10,911 nucleotides of DNA from Euperipatoides rowelli (GCA_003024985.2 PXIH01S0056764.1); one strand, 5' to 3'; shown: positions 1 through 6,969, counted from the first letter of the stretch. A program made the numbers and translations. The notes: generated from the letters alone by a model not told the origin.

Positions 1-54
1 AAGTAACTGTAACTTGTACTTAGTTACTTTTAAAAAGTAACTTACCCAACACTG
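1..54 (-). mobile_element. hAT-type transposon terminus, cut by window edge
   Basis: Read on the minus strand, the segment begins CAGTGTTGGG at 54-45 and continues with a self-complementary GTTACTTTT..AAAAGTAAC stretch. This is the typical terminus of many non-autonomous hAT elements (CAGTGTTGGG followed by GTTAC/GTAAC palindromes). The PLE left arm, which can be followed on the minus strand against the right arm, stops exactly at position 55 where this terminus begins, so the element was inserted into the PLE copy. An 8-bp target duplication would be ACCAAAAT (55-62), but its partner lies outside the window and cannot be checked. No coding capacity is visible in the 54 bases present. Confidence 0.6.
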
Positions 55-258
55 ACCAAAATGTAAAGGGTTATCAATTTTAATATAAATGGGTTAGCCG
101 TCTTATTATACGGGATTAAATTATTTTTATAAAGATTAAAGGGAAGAGGAGAATTATTACAAATGTTTGATGAATATATATGAGGCAAAAAAGATGCAGA
201 AAGAGCATAATATGGGGGGTGGGGGAGTGAGAGATAATTTTATGCTATTAAATTGTCA
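55..258 (-). pseudogene. Penelope-like element left arm, distal part (linker region)
   Basis: The reverse complement of this stretch matches the plus-strand PLE copy at about 3074-3278 almost base for base. Examples are the G/C tract at 213-226 against 3097-3109, and CATTTTGGT at 63-55 against 3270-3278. It corresponds to the linker between the reverse transcriptase thumb and the GIY-YIG endonuclease. It was once continuous with 2075-2566 and is now separated from it by about 1.8 kb of inserted DNA. The GIY-YIG part of this arm should lie left of the window, beyond the hAT terminus at 1-54. Frameshifts prevent any long reading frame. Confidence 0.75.
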
Positions 259-269
259 GACATATTTAG
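259..269. other. Unresolved left junction of the inserted element
   Basis: These bases lie between the last clear PLE match and the CAGTAG terminus of the inserted element. They do not align cleanly with the right PLE arm. Together with 2035-2074 on the other side they show that the insertion was not a simple one, or that the flanks were later rearranged. A TA dinucleotide at 267-268 may be one half of a TA target duplication. Confidence 0.3.
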
Positions 270-399
270 CAGTAGAAACGATCTGATACGCAGCAAAAAA
301 TATATCAATTTTCGTAAGCATTAAAAAAATCTATTTCGGAAAAAAAAAATTTTTAATTTTCTAAAAATATAATTATTTAGCTTTAAAACTGTGCAAAAA
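270..399 (+). repeat. Left terminal inverted repeat of the pogo-like element
   Basis: It matches the reverse complement of 1895-2034. The inner 50 bases are nearly identical (shared TTTAGCTTTAAAACTGTGCA), while the outer part is more diverged and shares CAGTAGA, GCAGCAAA and A-rich blocks. The higher identity of the inner part suggests indels and drift nearer the tips. Confidence 0.8.
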
Positions 400-668
400 G
401 CCTTTAAATCCATTAAGTTTTATTATTTTGTTCTTAAATTATTAAAAAAAAGTAGAACTTTTCAAATATTATTATTCCTATATCAAATATAGGGGGTAAT
501 TAATTGTCTCTTTTTAATTTGAGAATACTTTGTTCTGTTTACCAAATATCCCTTAAGAACCTCACTTTGATTTTAGCTTTCTAGCTCTAATATTTTATTT
601 TATAAAAGCCAATTCACATTATAGTAGAAATGGCTATTTTTGGAGATGACGGTTATCACTGGCAACTA

Positions 669-764
669 CCTTCTAATTTGATTGATAATGTCGTTTAACA
701 TATCACGTGCAGTAATTTCTATGGCTTGTTTTAAAGTTAGATTGATATTGGTCAGTTCAATATC
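669..764 (-). pseudogene. Possible transposase C-terminal remnant
   Basis: A 32-codon open stretch on the minus strand, bounded by TAA upstream and TAG downstream, contains TLKQAIEITARDMLNDI. This loosely resembles the TLKDAI..IA.AW..V segment near the C-terminus of Tigger/jerky-type DDE transposases. Such a remnant would fit the CAGTAGA termini of the surrounding element. The match is short, lacks the conserved Trp, and no DDE catalytic block was found upstream on that strand, so it may be chance. Confidence 0.2.
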
Positions 765-1894
765 TTAAACAATCCCTCGCGATAAGTGGGTGGAGAAATA
801 TGAAGCGACTACATGACAATGAATTTTAACATTAAAATGTCTGCAATCTCAGTTTGGGTTAGGGGTAAATAAAATTTAGATTTTAAAAAATTATCAATGA
901 GAATAAACATTATTGTTGGAAAAATTTGTTATTTGTTGTTTTTAAAACATTCCTATGTTTAAAATAATTAATTTATTGCCTTTTTTTATTTTTTGCGAAT
1001 TTATTTCTATTATGTGATGTCTAATTATCTCGATGCTATAACGAAGCCCATACTATGGACAATTGTTCAATGTTGATGGCTCCACCAAAGATGTGTTTTA
1101 AAAAATTTTTAGTGTTAAATCATCAATTATACTTGTAGATAAAATTAGGTATATTTGATTTGAAAAAAAATATATTTCTGGCTAACTTGAGAGCAAATAA
1201 GATTAGGGAAGGGGGGGAGGTAATTTAACTTTACCATCATTATAAATTTCCTGAACTTCTAAAAATCATTACAGGTTAAATAAAATTGCCACAGGTTTGG
1301 TTTTTAAATTAAAACATCTGTTATTTAGTTGGGAATAAAAACAACAACTATGAAACTGGTATTTATAAATAAAAATATAGTCAAAATGTTATTATCTAAT
1401 GTATTTCGCGCCTATTCAAATGCATGTGATTTAAGGGGTAGTGTTAAAATATTAATTATTTTTAATATTTAAAATTTTTTTAAAGCAATTTTAGGAAAAT
1501 ATCATTGTTGTACGATATTTAAATTATTATAGGAATTAATATAGAATTTTTTTATCACGTAATAACTGATCTACAGACTATTGTTTACAAAACAATACTC
1601 GATGTAAGGAAAAAATAGTTGACATTAACAAAAAAAAAAGTTGACGAACACATTATGGTAATTATTTAATAATTTGTGTATTTTTAAAGCATTTATATTA
1701 TTTTATAGTAGTACGGTTAATAATGAATAAATAGTCAAAAAATAGCTTTTAAATCAAGTTATTTTTTATTGTTCTGACATAATGTATACAGGGTTTCCCT
1801 TTAGCAATGCAGATTTTTTTTAAAGTAAATTTTGATGACGGTTTGGGTAAAAAACTTAAAGTAAAAATAGTAAATATTGACGAATAATCAAAAT

Positions 1895-2034
1895 TTTTGC
1901 ACAGTTTTAAAGCTAAATAATTATATTTTTAGAAAATTTTTAAAAAAAATTTTATCAGAAAAATATCTTTTTTTTATTACTTATTGGGAACTTGGTATAT
2001 TTATTTGCTGCATATCACGAGAAAGTCTCTACTG
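1895..2034 (-). repeat. Right terminal inverted repeat of the pogo-like element
   Basis: This is the inverted partner of 270-399. Read on the minus strand it begins CAGTAGAGACTTTC and contains ATGCAGCAAA and the same inner AATTATTTAGCTTTAAAACT block. A short open frame on the plus strand here simply runs through the repeat and has no family resemblance. Confidence 0.8.
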
Positions 2035-2074
2035 TAGCTGTAAGATCTATAATAAGTTTATTAATTAACCATTA
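2035..2074. other. Unresolved right junction of the inserted element
   Basis: About 40 bases lie between the transposon terminus and the first clear PLE match of the left arm. They weakly resemble the PLE sequence already present on the other side of the insertion (a TATTAA..CATTA pattern). This could reflect a longer target-region duplication or a second small insertion. Confidence 0.25.
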
Positions 2075-2566
2075 TGGGTAAGCATTAGACAAGTAAAACA
2101 AATGAATATTATTCATCTCAATATTTAACAGAAATTGGTTTGAACACGTGTTCAAAGCACGAGTGATATCCTGCTTCAACATATTAATCTTAATATGAAA
2201 AAGATTAAGAAGAATTAAAAGATAATTTAATAGTATTTTGTGAAGGTTTTCTATAAACAGTAAAATCAAGGGATGAATCATTACGTTTAATTGTTAAACC
2301 TAAAAAATTAAGAATACAGTCCTTTTCTTTTTCCAACGTAAATTTAATGTTATTAGAAAAAGAATTGAAATGATAAAGGATGTCATTAATGCATGACTCA
2401 TTAGCCACAATGGCAATGATGTCATCTACATATCTCTTAATAAATATGAAATTAGGGCTGTGCCCAGTAATCACATTAGGGGAAGATAAGACAGATTTTT
2501 CCAAAATGTCGAGTTCCACATAAGCCAAAAGACCAGACAAAGGAGATCCCATTCCAACACCTTATA
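2075..2566 (-). pseudogene. Penelope-like reverse transcriptase, left fold-back copy
   Basis: On the minus strand an open stretch from 2552 to 2205 starts with the RT motif B sequence MGSPLSG. It contains the catalytic motif C RYVDDIIA about 40 residues later, then NFLGLTIKR and the VYRKPSQNT motif of the RT palm/thumb boundary. A stop plus frameshift near 2240-2200 breaks it. The next frame continues with KINMLKQDITRALNTCSN and ends near YLSNAYP, the thumb segment with the NGYP-like motif. This order (GSPLS, YVDD, VYRKP, NAYP) is characteristic of PLE RTs rather than LTR or LINE RTs. RT motifs 1-3 (including motif A with the first catalytic Asp) are absent, because the copy is truncated at the centre of the fold-back. 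It is not functional. Confidence 0.88.
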
Positions 2567-3062
2567 CCTTTTTATAAGGTACAGGTGTTGAATGGATCTC
2601 CTTTATCTGGTCTTTTTTCTGATGTGGAACTCAACATTTTGGAAAAATCTGTCTTAGCTTCCCCTAATATGATTACTGGTTATAACCCTAATCTCATTTT
2701 TATTAATAGATATGTAGATGATGTCATTGCCGTCTTGGCTAATGAGTCATGCATTAATGACATCCTTTATCATTTCAATTCTTTTTCCAATAACATTAAA
2801 TTTATGTTGGAAATAGAAAGGACTGTATTCTTATTTTTTTAGGTTTAACAATTAAACTTAATGATTTGTCCCTTGATTTTACTGTTTATAGAAAACCTTC
2901 ACAAAATACACTATTAAATTATCTTTTAATTATTCTTACTCTTTTTCTGTTAAGATTAATATGTTGAAGCAGGATATCACTTGTGCTTTGAACACATGTT
3001 CAAACCAATTTCTGTTAAATATTGAAATGAATAATATTCATTTGATTTACTTGTCTAATGCT
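2075..3062. repeat. Near-palindromic inverted repeat of about 0.49-kb arms
   Basis: The minus strand of 2075-2566 matches 2573-3062 of the plus strand at roughly 90% identity. I counted about 27 differences over about 325 bases by eye. The centre is CCTTATA (2560-2566), a 6-base spacer CCTTTT, and TATAAGG (2573-2579). The left arm lacks 5 bases next to the centre that the right arm has. Beyond 3062 the match resumes as 55-258 against about 3074-3278, giving total arms of about 0.7 kb inside the window. Confidence 0.9.
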
Positions 3063-3370
3063 TCTAATGATTTAATAGCTTAAAATTATCTGTCACTCCC
3101 CACCCCCCATATTATGCTTTCTTCTCCTGCTATTAATTTTGCATCTTCTTTGCCTCATACATATTCATCAAACATTTGTAATAATTCTCTTCTTCCCTTT
3201 ATTCTTTATAAAAATAATTTAATCCCACATAATACGCCGGCCATTTATATTAAAATTGATAAACCTATACATTTTGGTATAATATCTAAAATATTTAATA
3301 ATTATATTACCGGTAATAAGAATTTACATTTATTTAATGAGTCTATTCATTCTGTAATAATCACTCATGA
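2573..3370 (+). pseudogene. Penelope-like reverse transcriptase and linker, right fold-back copy
   Basis: Reading starts in RT motif B next to the fold-back centre (NGSPLSG in the frame of 2585-2839). It passes through RYVDDVIAVLANES (motif C) and ends at a one-base deletion near 2820. The next frame from 2842 carries GLTIK and TVYRKPSQNT. A two-base insertion near 2909 then moves to the frame 2910-3083 with KINMLKQDIT and the thumb end YLSNAS. After a TAA at 3081-3083 the same frame stays open from 3084 to beyond 3370 and holds the linker towards the endonuclease (LIPHNTPAIYIKIDKP). RT motifs 1-3 are missing, as in the left copy. It is a broken PLE copy, in the same orientation as the GIY-YIG domain downstream. 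Confidence 0.87.
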
Positions 3371-3535
3371 AAATCTCATGAAAAATTTCAAAATAATCCT
3401 CCCCCTCCCCCCTCTGATCCCAATTCTATTGTTTATTTATTTGATTGTGGCTGTCACTCCCGCTATGTTGGAATGTCCGGTCATAGATTTTCAGTTAGAA
3501 TTAATGAACATATTAAATTTGATAAGTTAATGTAA
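3371..3535 (+). pseudogene. GIY-YIG endonuclease domain of the Penelope-like element
   Basis: In the frame of 3371-3535 the sequence reads IVYLFDCGC, then SRYVGMSGHRF and SVRINEHI. It corresponds to the GIY motif (here IVY), a CxC pair, the YIG motif (here YVG), the catalytic-site Arg and the EH segment of PLE GIY-YIG nucleases. These endonucleases nick target DNA to prime reverse transcription. The domain is one frame off the linker; the switch falls at or just before the C tract at 3398-3414, a likely slippage site. A stop follows at 3533-3535, while homologous-looking tail sequence continues in another frame from 3531. Its presence assigns the element to the endonuclease-bearing PLEs. Confidence 0.82.
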
Positions 3536-3713
3536 ATGTCAATTTACATTTAGTTTCAAAACCAGCCACCAGGTGTCTGCAGATAATTTTTCTATTTTTA
3601 TGCATGTTAAAAATAATACAAAACATTTTATAGCAGAAAAACAGTCAATTCAGTATTATAAACAGGTTCTTAAACAGTCTGTCGGGGTTCAGCCATATTC
3701 TTCTGAATCTTAA
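3531..3713 (+). pseudogene. PLE ORF C-terminal tail after GIY-YIG
   Basis: An open stretch of 60 codons starts with CKCQF right where the endonuclease frame stops and ends with TAA at 3711-3713. It contains HVKNNTKHFIAEKQSI, which fits the helical tail after the EH motif in PLE endonucleases. It is probably the genuine ORF end shifted by one small indel. Confidence 0.6.
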
Positions 3714-4120
3714 TCTAGATAGGATGTTATTTGGTTTTAATTGTTAATTCTTGACATTTTTATTTTTTAATGATGTTTTCGGGAGATTGTTTTTCTGTTC
3801 TTTCTTTTCTAGTTCTGTATTATTAGCCATTTTTCTTTTCTTTTATATTTTTTGTATATTTTTTATGTTTTATTTCTTTTTTATTTTATTTTTAGTTTAT
3901 TTGTCCTGAAGATAGTGTACAATCAATTAAAAGATCTCGACATCCATGATTAATTTGTCTTTTTAATGTTTTTCAAACTGTGTTATTGTAAACATTTATT
4001 AAAATCTTTTATATTATTTTTTTTTTTAACAAAAGTAATTTTTTTTAAATAATTTTCTTTGAAATGAAATCATAAAAAAAAATAAAAAAATGCATTTTGT
4101 GTGACCTTTAAAAATCTTTA
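3714..4120 (+). other. PLE 3' untranslated tail and flank
   Basis: No gene is seen here. A strongly T-rich strand (3740-3905) is followed by TTTGTCCTGAAGATAGTGT at about 3899. This recalls the TCCTGAAGATG-type motif that recurs in 3' regions of PLEs and some other retroelements. The exact 3' end of the PLE is not visible, because no target duplication could be found; it probably lies between 3950 and 4030. The rest up to 4120 is AT-rich sequence with T and A runs. Confidence 0.4.
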
Positions 4121-4125
4121 AATAT
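4121..4125. repeat. Target site duplication AATAT, left copy
   Basis: AATAT directly abuts the LTR at 4126 and is repeated directly after the other LTR at 7681-7685. Five-base target duplications are usual for Ty3/gypsy integrase. The match is short, but the position at both LTR edges supports it. Confidence 0.65.
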
Positions 4126-4318
4126 AGTTATGCATTTAGTACACTATGAAATACTTATTTTATGTAAAGAAAATTTATTAACAAATAGATAATTATCCAG
4201 AGCTAGACAAGATAGTACAGAGCATACTAGATTTATCACTTAAATTTTAGTTACAATTATCAGATGAATGTATTCTAACTTTTGCATTCTACTATTTTTT
4301 CAAATAGCATATACCACT
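4126..4318 (-). repeat. 3' LTR of the gypsy element
   Basis: It aligns with 7485-7680 over its full length at roughly three quarters identity. Shared blocks are TACACTATGAAA, ATTTATTAACAAATA, ATCCA.AGCTAGAC, GATAGTACA, TTTTAGTTACAA and CAAAT.GCA. Just upstream on the minus strand lies AAGAAAG, a likely short polypurine tract, overlapping the Pol stop at 4324-4322. The divergence of the two LTRs shows an old insertion. Confidence 0.82.
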
Positions 4319-4321
4319 TTC

Positions 4322-4640
4322 TTAACTGGAAGTAAAATGATCAGATGGCTTGCTGGTTCTTAATGAATAGGATGGTGATGAGGGATAGAGTAAGTTAGCA
4401 TTTGGCTTTTATTTATTGGTTGTGGCATGACTATATCTGGTAAAGTAGACAGATGACTCTGGATAGTCCAATAATTCAGCATTATTGTTTCACGGTAAAT
4501 TTCAGGAAAATAACTAATCAATATTTATCTCCATTGCCATCATTGAACAATACAATAAAGATCATAGGACCTAAAACTTGATTTATACTGCCTGGTATCC
4601 ATTTATCATTAGATTTTCTGATTGCAACTGATTTGAACAA
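4322..4640 (-). pseudogene. Gypsy Pol C-terminus: integrase GPY/F-type domain and tail
   Basis: On the minus strand, from about 4640, the frame reads AIRKSNDKWIPGSI, then VLGPMIFIV. This is the GPY/F-type C-terminal domain of Ty3/gypsy integrases (usual form KW.PG.I...LGP..Y.V). The frame breaks at a stop near 4520. A further block closes Pol with SYSLRTSKPSDHFTSS and TAA at 4324-4322, resembling the usual R.S.R.RKPPDRL end. The stop lies 4-6 bases from the 3' LTR, as is normal in compact gypsy elements. Confidence 0.82.
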
Positions 4641-4661
4641 ATCATTTATCACATAGAAAAT

Positions 4662-4930
4662 TTATGTTTAAATGAAATGGAATTGGGTAAATTTGCCTGG
4701 TAGGGATTTATTCCATTTCAGGAGAGTATACACTACAGGGTCCAAAAACATTTCAGCAGTAGTTAGTATTAATAGAGCATTTGGAGTGTTCCTATATGAA
4801 CCTGTAATGTGCAATGGTCATTGCCTAATTCCTCTAACTAAGGATTTGACAATCTGTACGGTACAAATCTTTCAGCTTGGCCATTTGAGGCTATATGATG
4901 TGGTGGACTTATTGTGTGAATTGAACCTAT
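4662..4930 (-). pseudogene. Gypsy integrase core, C-terminal half
   Basis: The minus strand at 4917-4862 reads HTISPPHHIASNGQAERFV. This is the conserved end of the retroviral integrase core (H..SPPYHP.SNGQAER), including the catalytic Glu. After stops and a frame change, 4793-4671 reads RNTPNALLILTTAEMFLDP, the YRNTPH..TG.TPAEMFLGR segment downstream of the core. The HHCC zinc finger and the first two Asp residues are not found upstream, so only the end of the core is kept. An open frame on the opposite strand (4672-4932) is a shadow of this remnant. Confidence 0.87.
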
Positions 4931-4934
4931 AGCC

Positions 4935-5170
4935 TAGTATCTGCACCTCAATCTCAAAATGTATAATAATTACATCAATTTATTCGATTAGTACAGTATT
5001 ACAGAAAATATATTCCCAGTTTAGCTTCAAAATTTTTAATTTTAATTTATTTACAGTGAAAAGATTGTTCATAGAAATGGGGTTATATAACACTAAAATA
5101 ATTTAATTTAGTTAAAGAAGAAATATTTGTCAAGCATGATTGCAGATAAAAGAGGAAACAGAACAGGAAA
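4935..5170 (-). other. Deletion scar zone in gypsy pol
   Basis: Nothing recognisable is kept in these about 240 bases. A gypsy element would need about 2 kb here for RT, RNase H and the integrase N-terminus, but the protease-RT linker and integrase end lie only this far apart. The stretch is AT-rich and either marks an internal deletion or is too decayed to read. Confidence 0.55.
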
Positions 5171-5260
5171 TGCATATTAAACTTTGGTATCACTCCTTTT
5201 TAATATAGACATGAGCTGTTAGATCTTTAGTGAATCCTAAACAAGAAAATAACTCTACAG
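5170..5260 (-). pseudogene. Gypsy protease-RT linker
   Basis: On the minus strand, 5245-5198 reads SCLGFTKDLTAHVYIKK. After a one-base shift, GVIPKFN follows at about 5196-5176. This matches the segment just before RT in Ty3/gypsy Pol (LG...G..A.I.LK.GA.P.F....PVP). It shows the element once had RT directly downstream. A TGA and a frame change interrupt it. Confidence 0.65.
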
Positions 5261-5365
5261 AATCATTTAATAGGCCTTTGAGTCAACAATCTGTGTCTCA
5301 GATAGAGTTAATGTTTATAATTTTATTTTGAAAGTTTCAAAATCTCCAAGGCTTCAAATCTAATA

Positions 5366-5549
5366 GTGCTGAACCTCCCCCCTCCTCCACCCCCATTTTT
5401 TTTCTTTGTAACACCAGCTTTAGCATTATTCAATTGTACACTAACTTTACAAACACCTACTGGATTAAATATACAATCAAAAGCTCACAAACAAACTTAT
5501 GTGACAAACGTTTTCCTTTCAGATCATAATGAACTTAAATATCGAATAA
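5366..5549 (-). pseudogene. Gypsy aspartic protease, second part
   Basis: The minus strand continues the protease beyond the hAT insertion with VIPYSIFKFI at about 5557-5528. After frameshifts, NPVGVCKVSVQLNN follows at 5465-5424, fitting the G.v.V.V...N strand of retroviral proteases. A purine tract at 5394-5373 (G runs of 5 and 6) sits where the conserved LLG motif is expected and has no counterpart in the family, so it is probably an expansion. The plus-strand open frame here is a shadow. Confidence 0.6.
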
Positions 5550-5557
5550 GGAATAAC
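5550..5557. repeat. 8-bp target duplication GGAATAAC, left copy
   Basis: It is identical to 6499-6506. The pair flanks the element at 5558-6498 exactly, and 8-bp duplications are diagnostic of hAT transposases. Removing the element and one copy restores continuity of the protease remnant across the site. Confidence 0.88.
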
Positions 5558-6498
5558 CAGTAGTGAAAGTAAGCGGGTACGGTCAGGTACATAGTACCAG
5601 TAAGAAATTTAGAAGAGGTACGCGGTACCGGAAAGAAATTTATAAAATCAAATCAATTTAATAATTATGAATTCATATTATTATTAACATACCGACACTA
5701 TTATTACCGTATTTAAATTATTATCATTTCAAATAACCTTGGACTATACAGTATACTTTTTTTTAATCTTCTCATGAAACCAAGCAGACAAATCATTTAC
5801 GATACAATAATAAAGGTTGAATTTTTATTTTCAAAATGATGACAATCAAAACTGTAACCTATTAGTTTGGCTTTATTTTTATTTAAAAAAAAACAAAAGA
5901 AATTCATATTATGGTTATCATATTCAATGAGTATGTTTATAAGGTTCAGATGAAAATCTTTATTTTTTGTACTCGTTTGACAAGTAAAAAAATATTACTT
6001 TCCAAAATTGTAGTTTTATTTTAAGATATTTGAAGTTTATATTTGAAACTAGCATTGTGCTAAACGTTGCGGTGAGAGGAAGAATGAAAAAGAAAACAAT
6101 ATAATGCAAGATTTTAAGTCTGAATTTGAGGTCCCTGCATAAGGGGTTCTGTACTATGTAGGATCCCTTATATTGTATAACCACATAAACATATTGTATC
6201 TTTAATGTTACCAAGCAAATACAGTTGATATAGTTTATAAATAGAATCCTGAAATTTGTCATGGATATTTTACACACAGACATGAATAGAATGGGTCACA
6301 TTGGCTAACAATGTTTTGTTGAATTTAGNTCTTATAATGATTTTGATTTGCACTAAAATACACTAGATTCATCTCAAAAACTGATTTTTTTCTGGGGCTT
6401 GGCCCCCTAAACTCCCACTATGGCTCTTCCCTGGATCCCGTGGTCGGAAGGGGGGCTTGTACAGTACCAGTAAGACGTTTAATCTACTTTCACCCCTG
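5558..6498. mobile_element. hAT-type non-autonomous element (941 bp)
   Basis: The left end reads CAGTAGTGAAAGTA, and the right end read inwards on the minus strand is CAGGGGTGAAAGTA: a 14-bp terminal inverted repeat with 12 matches. It is flanked by perfect 8-bp duplications (5550-5557 and 6499-6506). Subterminal sequences carry three copies of a GTAC..AGTAAGA..TTTA motif (about 5594-5612, 5625-5642 and 6465-6482). The right part also has a G/C-rich block (6396-6465, TGGGGCTTGGCCCCC) unlike the AT-rich interior. There is no transposase; the 107-codon open frame on the minus strand (5960-6283) is low-complexity and resembles no transposase. The one unresolved base (6329) is inside. It inserted after the gypsy element, since it cuts the protease. 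Confidence 0.85.
5586..5645 (+). repeat. 31-bp subterminal tandem repeat in the hAT element
   Basis: Two units begin with GGTAC at 5586 and 5617, each a GGTAC..GTACC near-palindrome followed by AGAAATTTA. A third, diverged copy is at about 6460-6482 near the other end (GTACAGTACCAGTAAGACG). Subterminal repeats of this kind are binding sites for hAT transposases, which is the likely role here. Confidence 0.6.
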
Positions 6499-6506
6499 GG
6501 AATAAC
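6499..6506. repeat. 8-bp target duplication GGAATAAC, right copy
   Basis: Exact partner of 5550-5557, directly after the CCCCTG end of the hAT element. Confidence 0.88.
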
Positions 6507-6725
6507 AGGCATGGTGGATCCCGTATCTAATTGGAAAGGCATAGTTTTGTCATCAATGTGTATTCACAAGATTATTGGTTGTGTGGAACCTGTTAATTCT
6601 TTAATAGAGACACAAGAGTTCATCACTAATGCATCAACAACTTGATTAACATTTTCAGATTCTGAATTAAGTTGTAATGTTTTAGTCTTCTTCAGTTTAT
6701 TTTTATTTGTTTTACAATGACAAAC
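6499..6725 (-). pseudogene. Gypsy Gag-Pol: nucleocapsid tail and aspartic protease N-terminus
   Basis: From 6725 the minus strand is open for 53 codons, beginning VCHCKTNKNK, the basic tail after the second zinc knuckle. It reaches a TGA at 6566-6564 and reads on as IHIDDKTMPFQLDTGS. The DTGS at 6527-6516 is the catalytic triad of a retroviral-type aspartic protease, preceded by the usual strand pattern (I.I.....F.LDTG). The frame is then cut by the hAT element after VI. Gag and Pol seem to have been in one frame, with no overlap visible here. Confidence 0.83.
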
Positions 6726-6738
6726 AGATGATATAATA

Positions 6739-6821
6739 TGTACATTTAAAAAATCTATGTGTTATTATTCCCACAAGAAAGGTCTATGGGAATAATAATA
6801 CATAGCTTTTTTAAATGTACA
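6739..6821. repeat. 35-bp hairpin within the gypsy nucleocapsid region
   Basis: The arms 6739-6773 and 6787-6821 are complementary at 33 of 35 positions, with a 13-base loop. Read on the minus strand, the arm 6821-6787 is genuine Gag sequence starting at the last Cys codon of the zinc knuckle (CTFKKAMYYYS). The other arm is its inverted copy, which displaced the second knuckle. It would fold as a stable stem in RNA of either strand. Confidence 0.9.
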
Positions 6822-6870
6822 GTTTTGGTGAATATGTTTTGATCCACAATGTTAACATTTATACCTATAC
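6800..6870 (-). pseudogene. Gag zinc knuckle (CCHC)
   Basis: On the minus strand, codons at 6857-6819 give Cys, stop, His, Cys, GSK, His, IHQN, Cys: a CX2CX3HX4C zinc knuckle whose second position is now a TAA. TFKKA follows, as in gypsy nucleocapsids. The spacing matches the retroviral CCHC box closely (usual CX2CX4HX4C; one residue shorter here). Confidence 0.72.
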
Positions 6871-6969
6871 TTTAATGTTACAAGACAATAAACAAAGATC
6901 ACTTTTGTAGTTTATTAATTTCATGATTTTTCAGAAAGTTATATTTTTTTTTAACAAAAGTTGTATTTT

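Larger units (their letters stand above)
270..2034. mobile_element. pogo/Tigger-like DNA transposon with long TIRs, non-autonomous
   Basis: A 1,765-bp block interrupts the left PLE arm. Its two ends are inverted copies of each other over about 130-140 bp (270-399 and 1895-2034). Both termini read inwards as CAGTAGA, and a TA lies just outside each end (267-268 with one extra G, and 2035-2036). CAGTAGA-type termini and TA duplications are known for pogo/Tigger elements of the Tc1/mariner superfamily. No intact transposase frame exists; one 32-codon open stretch on the minus strand (669-764) could be a transposase remnant. The interior is AT-rich with mononucleotide runs. The superfamily call rests on the termini only; the transposon call rests on the long TIRs and is firmer. 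Confidence 0.7.

Noticed and set aside
3899-3945. Possible hammerhead ribozyme in the PLE 3' tail
   Set aside because: PLEs can carry hammerheads, but here CTGAAGA replaces the required CTGATGA, and no GAAA with matching stems is seen.
4005-4040. Similarity between 4015-4040 and 6943-6965 (T run followed by AACAAAAGT)
   Set aside because: Only about 20 bases, mostly a T run; too short and low in complexity to call a repeat.
4672-4932. 86-codon plus-strand open frame
   Set aside because: The minus strand of the same bases carries unmistakable gypsy integrase motifs; the plus-strand frame is a by-product.
5960-6283. 107-codon minus-strand open frame inside the hAT element
   Set aside because: It is hydrophobic, low-complexity sequence without transposase motifs or a plausible start context; it is likely to be chance in AT-rich DNA.
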